The notes under the pieces: generated by a model
The model's input: only the letters and a program-made list of their open reading frames with translations
Told to the model about the DNA's origin: nothing
Database searches by the model: none
Position numbers and translations under genes: made by a program
Part shown: piece by piece, positions 6,695 through 9,624 of the stretch
Layout: each line of letters begins with the position of its first letter
Position numbering within the stretch: position 1 is the first letter of the stretch
Source: JBDTMT01 sp033764095
GTDB taxonomy: Bacteria; Desulfobacterota; Binatia; HRBIN30; CADEER01
Assembly (NCBI GenBank): GCA_033764095.1
Contig: JANRJF010000235.1
Span: forward strand, 1-9,624
Direction: 5' to 3'
Length of the DNA: 9,624 bases

Positions 6695-7135
6695 TCAGAC
6701 GCTGCGCAGCAAGAGCAGATCGAGGAGCAGCGCCGTCAGGCTGAGCGCGGTGCGCACGGCGTGCAGCCGGCCCCAGCGTTGCAGCAGGGTACGGGTTTCG
6801 GGCGAGGCGAGGTCGCGATCCGGCGCCAGCAGCTGCCGGTTGGTCGGCATGACGACGATCAGGGTGAACGGCACCACGGCGCCGATCAGCAGCGCGGCGA
6901 TCAGCCAGCCGACGCCGCCGTCCGCCAGCCACGCGCCGATGCCGGCGAGCGCGCTCACCAGCGCCAGCGGCGCCTGCAGGCGGGTCGCGCGCGCATAGCT
7001 CGGCGCCCATTGCATGGCGGCGGCGCGCGTCTCCAGTTGCAGGCGCGCCGGATGCTCGGCGAGGGTGATGTAGAGCGCCGCGCCGGCGAACAGGGCTGCG
7101 CTCAAGGATGCGATCAGCGCCAGCAGCTCGGTCAT
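6695..7135 (-). CDS. DUF1772 (anthrone oxygenase-like) membrane protein
   Basis: This 146-residue inner-membrane protein has four hydrophobic helices (about 5-25, 53-72, 76-97 and 125-144). The pattern AEHPARLQL (26-34), MQWAPSYARA (41-50), VVPFTLIVVMPTNRQLL (87-103) and LLQRWGRLHAVRT (117-129) matches DUF1772, the family that includes fungal anthrone oxygenases and many bacterial proteins of unknown function. An oxygenase role is a family-level hint only. The start follows the DUF4336 stop by seven bases, so the two are co-transcribed. The stop lies 32 bases from the XRE start, leaving just enough space for the regulator's promoter, so read-through into the XRE operon is possible. Confidence 0.85.
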   Translation of the reverse strand: MTELLALIASLSAALFAGAALYITLAEHPARLQLETRAAAMQWAPSYARATRLQAPLALVSALAGIGAWLADGGVGWLIAALLIGAVVPFTLIVVMPTNRQLLAPDRDLASPETRTLLQRWGRLHAVRTALSLTALLLDLLLLRSV

Positions 7136-7142
7136 CGCGCCC

Positions 7143-7901
7143 TCACGCCGGCAGATAGGCCGCGAAGGCGCGGCGCAGGATCCCGGCGGCGTCGGCCTCG
7201 ATCGGCTCGCCGTGCGCGACGACGATGCGCGCGATCGGCCAGGCGAGGACGCGGGCGAGGAAGGCCGCCACGGCCGGGCGATCGCGCAGCAGCAGGGTGC
7301 GCGCGGTGCGGCTCGGGCCGAATCCGACCGGTACGCCGGAGAGCCGCCACAGCAGGCGCTGCGCCGCGCTCTCGAAGCGCACCAGGTTGAAGGCCAGATC
7401 GGTGAGCACCAGGGTGCCGCTCGGCCGGTGGAAGACGACGACTTCCGACAGACCGCGCACCGGACCGAAGACGAGATGCTCGACCGCCGGACGCCAGGCG
7501 CTCGGCGTCACGTCGGCGATCTCCTCGCCCGGCAGGCCGGCGACGCGCGCATGCAGCGCCGGCGCCAGGCGCAGCGCGGCGCGCGGATAGCGGGCGGCGA
7601 AGTCGGCGGCGTAGAGGTAGTGGAAGCTGTTGGACACCAGCACCTCCTCGACCGCGCCCAGCGCGTCGAGCGGCTCCAGTCCACCCGCCTCGACGGGCGG
7701 CGGCGACACCACCAGCAGCCCGCCCGACGGCAGGCGGATGAGCGTCGTGCGGTTCGAGAGGATCGGTCCGCCCGGCATGCGCAGGCGGCGCTCCAGCGTC
7801 CACAGGTCCGGCGCCAGGGCCAGCGGCGGCGGCGCAAAGTCGCGCAGCAGCGTCGGCCGCACGTACCGCATCAGCCGATCGGCGATCGAGCGCTGCGCCA
7901 T
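7143..7901 (-). CDS. DUF4336 family protein (degenerate metallo-beta-lactamase-like)
   Basis: This 252-residue soluble protein matches DUF4336: LWTLERRLRMPGGP (33-46), the strand pair RTTLIRLPSGGLLVVSPPP (51-69), VLVSNSFHYLYAADFAARYP (88-107), LVLTDLAFNL (164-173) and RIVVAHGEPIE (225-235). The order of strands and the His94, Asp168 and His230 positions resemble a metallo-beta-lactamase fold. The full HxHxDH motif is missing, so metal binding and hydrolase activity are uncertain. The start is very well supported by AAGGAGG seven to eight bases upstream. It sits between the GFA gene (42 bases upstream) and DUF1772 (seven bases downstream) on the same strand. No substrate can be named. Confidence 0.82.
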   Translation of the reverse strand: MAQRSIADRLMRYVRPTLLRDFAPPPLALAPDLWTLERRLRMPGGPILSNRTTLIRLPSGGLLVVSPPPVEAGGLEPLDALGAVEEVLVSNSFHYLYAADFAARYPRAALRLAPALHARVAGLPGEEIADVTPSAWRPAVEHLVFGPVRGLSEVVVFHRPSGTLVLTDLAFNLVRFESAAQRLLWRLSGVPVGFGPSRTARTLLLRDRPAVAAFLARVLAWPIARIVVAHGEPIEADAAGILRRAFAAYLPA

Positions 7902-7943
7902 CGCGTGCCTCCTTCCGCCGCTCGGCAGCCTGGCGCCTGAGCG

Positions 7944-8336
7944 CTATCCGCGCGGCGTGCGGAACGCCGCGGCCGCCGCTTCCCAGTTGGCGCCGTCGAA
8001 CCGCTGCACGGTCAGCCGGTCGAGGTCGACGCCGTCGATGCAGCGCACGTTGAACGCCCACAGCTGCGGCGCCAGGCGCGGCCGGATGAACGGATGGATA
8101 CCGCAGTGCCGGCAGAAGTAGTGCTTCGCCGTCATCGTGTTGAACTGGTACAGGACCAGGTCCGCCTCGCCGGCGAGAATGCGAAACGTCTCGTCGGAGG
8201 CGCGATGCCACAGCGCGCCCTTGCGGCGGCAGGCGGAGCAGTTGCAGTCGATCACCTGCTCGATCGCGCCGCGCACCTCGAACCTGACGCGACCGCAGTG
8301 ACACGAGCCCTGATGGATCGGCGGCGTGTCGGCCAT
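7944..8336 (-). CDS. GFA/CENP-V family zinc protein
   Basis: This 130-residue protein belongs to the glutathione-dependent formaldehyde-activating (GFA)/CENP-V family. All zinc ligands are visible: SCHCG (Cys12, Cys14), CNCSAC (Cys31, Cys33, Cys36) and CRHCG (Cys75, Cys78), giving the usual structural and catalytic-type zinc sites. GSCHCGRVRFEV, then ALWHR and FCRHCGIHPFIRP follow the family order, and the length is typical. Some members act on S-hydroxymethylglutathione or other thiol adducts, but most are uncharacterised and the GFA activity itself is debated. It is probably the first gene of the GFA-DUF4336-DUF1772 operon. The Shine-Dalgarno is weak (AGG about nine bases upstream). Confidence 0.92.
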   Translation of the reverse strand: MADTPPIHQGSCHCGRVRFEVRGAIEQVIDCNCSACRRKGALWHRASDETFRILAGEADLVLYQFNTMTAKHYFCRHCGIHPFIRPRLAPQLWAFNVRCIDGVDLDRLTVQRFDGANWEAAAAAFRTPRG

Positions 8337-8371
8337 GCGGCTGGCCTAGCGACGCGCGCCGGTGAACGCAA

Positions 8372-8389
8372 CGAGCCCGCACCGGCTCG
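8372..8389 (-). terminator. Possible terminator hairpin before the GFA gene
   Basis: CGAGCC (8372-8377) pairs with GGCTCG (8384-8389) around a 6-base loop. In the minus-strand sense TTGCGTTC follows, only a weak U-tract. It lies just after the stop of the small unknown gene (8401) and before the GFA start (8336), so it could end that transcript. Confidence 0.35.
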
Positions 8390-8400
8390 GCCGCGCCGGC

Positions 8401-8697
8401 TCAGATGCGGCGCTCGAACAGGCGCACGACGTGGCGCACCAGGTCGTCCGGCCCTTCGATGTCGACGTACCACGCGTCGGTGAAGACCGTCAGCTCCTGG
8501 TCGCCGACGCGGACGCGGTAGCAGTCGACCCCGAGCACCCAGTCGGCCTCCTCGACCTGGGCGTTCAGCTCGCGCAGCACGGTGCGGAAGCGCTCCCATG
8601 CTGCGACGTCGCTGGCGGCACAGATATCGGCCCGCAGGCGTTGCGTCGTCACGGCTTCACCGCTCGGCGATGACACGACTGCCACTGCACACCGCAT
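8401..8697 (-). CDS. Small hypothetical protein
   Basis: This protein of about 98 residues is not one I recognise. It is acidic and soluble, with no signal peptide or membrane segment. The second half, WVLGVDCYRVRVGDQELTVF then TDAWYVDIEGPDDLVRHVVR, looks like a strand-rich sheet closed by a helix, and the first half (AAWERFRTVLRELNAQVEEA) is helical. Codon use and amino acid order look like a real gene. The start is unsure: GTG at 8700, ATG at 8697, or GTG at 8652 (VTTQRLRADICA), the last with a GGTGA stretch five bases upstream. It lies between the lipoprotein gene (52 bases) and the GFA gene (64 bases) on the same strand. Its function cannot be inferred. Confidence 0.65.
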   Translation of the reverse strand: MRCAVAVVSSPSGEAVTTQRLRADICAASDVAAWERFRTVLRELNAQVEEADWVLGVDCYRVRVGDQELTVFTDAWYVDIEGPDDLVRHVVRLFERRI

Positions 8698-8727
8698 CAC
8701 ATCGATACAGCGCGTCGATTATTTCAA

Positions 8728-8743
8728 GCGCGATATGTCGCGC
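8728..8743. other. Small palindrome between lipoprotein and hypothetical gene
   Basis: GCGCGA and TCGCGC pair around TATG, in a locally AT-richer stretch (8701-8740). In the minus-strand sense it follows the lipoprotein stop and is followed by TTGAAATAATC. It could be a weak terminator or an operator near a promoter for the 98-residue gene; the sequence does not decide. Confidence 0.3.
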
Positions 8744-8749
8744 GGCGTC

Positions 8750-9238
8750 TCAGGGCGCGGGGGCCAGGTCGGGCCGCCCGTCGGCGGCGCCGACCAGGAC
8801 GCTCGGCGCCGGTTCCCACGCATTCGGCCCGTAGGTGACGCGGTAGACCGGGCGTCCGCCGACCGCTTGCGGGCCGGACACGGCGGCGACCTTCCCCCAG
8901 TCCAGGCCGAGGCAGCCGAGGAAACGCTGCGCCACGTCGCTGGCCTGCGCGGCATCGCGCACCGCGGCGCGGCTCAGCTCGGCGCAGTGCCGATAGGGCT
9001 TGGTGCCGCGCGCCTGCGCGTACGGCGGCACATCGGCGGCGGCGTTGACGCGCTGCGCCGCGGCGGCGGCGCGCTGGGCGCTGGCGTCGGCCTCGGCGGC
9101 GGCGGCTTCGGCGCGTGCCGCGGCGGCCTCGAAACGCTCCACCGCCGCTTCCAGCTGGGCATTCTGCGGCGCCGCCGGGGCGCAGCCGATTGCGGTGACT
9201 ATCAGCGGGAGGAGCAGCGTCGTGCGCACGCGAATCAT
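8750..9238 (-). CDS. Alanine-zipper lipoprotein with C-terminal domain
   Basis: This is a predicted 162-residue lipoprotein. The signal peptide MIRVRTTLLLPLIVTAIGC ends at a lipobox with the lipidated cysteine at 19. Residues 25-68 form an alanine-rich coiled coil (LEAAVERFEAAAARAEAAA and onward) like the alanine zipper of OprI/Lpp-type lipoproteins. Unlike those, it continues into about 90 residues with a possible small domain: PYRHCAELSRAAVRDAAQ, FLGCLGLDWGKVAAVSGP and VYRVTYGPNAWEPAPS, with Cys85 and Cys109 perhaps forming a disulphide. It is probably anchored in the outer membrane, facing the periplasm. I chose the ATG at 9238 rather than the upstream in-frame one at 9304 because it puts the signal peptide at the N-terminus. 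GGAG lies 11 bases upstream. No Lpp-style terminal lysine is present, so covalent attachment to peptidoglycan is unlikely. Confidence 0.75.
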   Translation of the reverse strand: MIRVRTTLLLPLIVTAIGCAPAAPQNAQLEAAVERFEAAAARAEAAAAEADASAQRAAAAAQRVNAAADVPPYAQARGTKPYRHCAELSRAAVRDAAQASDVAQRFLGCLGLDWGKVAAVSGPQAVGGRPVYRVTYGPNAWEPAPSVLVGAADGRPDLAPAP

Positions 9239-9316
9239 ACCGGCAGCTTCTCCGCGACCGCGCGGCGCGACGCAAGGTGAGCCACCACAACGACACGGCG
9301 ACACAACGCGATCGTT
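9239..9316. other. Upstream region of the lipoprotein gene
   Basis: This is the expected promoter region of the minus-strand lipoprotein. ACAACG - CGAT - CGTTGT (9303-9318) is a 6-bp stem abutting the GTAG of the first REP-like unit. I see no convincing -35/-10 pair. Confidence 0.4.
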
Positions 9317-9416
9317 GTAGCGCGGGCGTCCCTGCCCGCCGGACGCGGCGGCGCAGGCGCGGCCGGTGGCGTTGACTCAGCGCATCAGGCGGGCACGGAG
9401 GCCCGCGCTACCGGCC
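9317..9416 (+). repeat. REP-like inverted pair (BIME-like), family B, unit 1
   Basis: GTAG (9317-9320) begins an arm with the palindrome GCGGGC - GTCCCT - GCCCGC. An inverted arm ends at GCTAC (9407-9411), reading GTAG then CGCGGGCCTCCGTGCCCGCC on the minus strand. The two arms match at 22 of 24 positions, so the unit can form one long hairpin or two small ones. The spacer includes TGACTCAGCGCATCA. The GTAG heads are on the outside, opposite to family A. Measured from the TAG, the unit is 99 bp. Confidence 0.85.
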
Positions 9417-9514
9417 TAGCGCGGGCGTCCCTGCCCGCCCGACGCGACGGCGCAGCGCGGCCGGGGGCATTGACTCAGCACGTCAGGCGGGCACGGAGGC
9501 CCACGCTACCAGCC
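9417..9514 (+). repeat. REP-like inverted pair, family B, unit 2
   Basis: This 98-bp tandem copy of unit 1 starts TAGCGCGGGCGTCCC and ends ACGCTACCAGCC. It is preceded by C, so the GTAG head is CTAG. The right arm has one changed stem base (CCCACGC for CCCGCGC) that is not compensated. The spacer varies at several positions, while the motif near TGACTCAGC is retained. Confidence 0.85.
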
Positions 9515-9612
9515 TAGCGCGGGCGTCGCTGCCCGCCGGACGACGGCGGCGCAGCGCGGCCGAGGCAGTGACTCAGCGCATCAGGCGGGCACGGAGGGCC
9601 GCGCTACCGGCC
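9515..9612 (+). repeat. REP-like inverted pair, family B, unit 3
   Basis: This third 98-bp tandem copy has the left arm TAGCGCGGGCGTCGC (one loop change) and the right arm ending GGGCCGCGCTACCGGCC. The last 12 bases of the window (9613-9624) do not begin another TAGCGCGGG unit, so the array seems to end here, though the edge prevents certainty. Confidence 0.8.
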
Positions 9613-9624
9613 GCAGGCGCCGCC

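Noticed and set aside
7132..8382. 416-codon minus-strand open frame over GFA and DUF4336
   Set aside because: Different frame from both real genes and Arg-rich throughout; the two shorter frames have family motifs and a strong Shine-Dalgarno.
9239..9304. N-terminal extension of the lipoprotein (start at 9304)
   Set aside because: It would bury the signal peptide and lipobox 22 residues inside the protein; the extension is Cys/Gly/Arg-rich and looks untranslated.
9317..9612. Tandem repeats as a CRISPR array
   Set aside because: Units are 98-99 bp, contiguous, internally palindromic and with conserved spacers; there are no short direct repeats with unique spacers and no cas genes.

Overview
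The window is a stretch of very GC-rich bacterial chromosome with codon use biased to G/C in the third position. Its gene families and its GTAG-headed palindromic repeats suggest a proteobacterium, possibly a gammaproteobacterium of the Xanthomonadales/Nevskiales kind. That placement is inference; no rRNA or marker gene is present. One partial gene lies on the plus strand at the left edge, and all other supported genes (thirteen) lie on the minus strand, read from right to left.

Layout by coordinate: (1) the 3' end of an AmtB/Rh ammonium channel (1-714, +), which converges on an unpaired NarL-type sensor histidine kinase (825-1913, -) across a perfect 12-bp stem that can act as a two-way terminator; (2) a gene-free segment (1914-2213) holding two inverted copies of a REP-like element, each with two overlapping hairpins; (3) a DUF3565 + TehB-like cupin (DUF1971) fusion (2214-2678); (4) a probable operon cyclophilin - DUF2277 - BdcA-like SDR (4375 down to 2785); (5) a probable operon XRE/cupin regulator - tabtoxin-resistance-like GNAT - DHRS1-like SDR (6662 down to 4570), with an ATGA overlap between the first two genes and a 26-bp inverted repeat over the regulator's start; (6) a probable operon GFA/CENP-V zinc protein - DUF4336 - DUF1772 membrane protein (8336 down to 6695); (7) a small unknown protein (8401-8697) and an alanine-rich lipoprotein (8750-9238); (8) three tandem copies of a 98-99 bp repeat built from inverted REP-like arms of a second family (9318-9612).

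Most genes look like accessory or housekeeping enzymes acting on small molecules: acetylation, reduction and aldehyde/thiol chemistry. The best-supported regulatory unit is the XRE/cupin-GNAT-SDR cluster, which reads as a self-regulated small-molecule modification or detoxification operon. The least ordinary sequence signals are the two REP-like families. In the first, every difference between the two copies lies in a loop or is compensated across a stem. I see no CRISPR array, tRNA, rRNA, phage gene or transposase, and no strong evidence for a wholly new defence or metabolic system.
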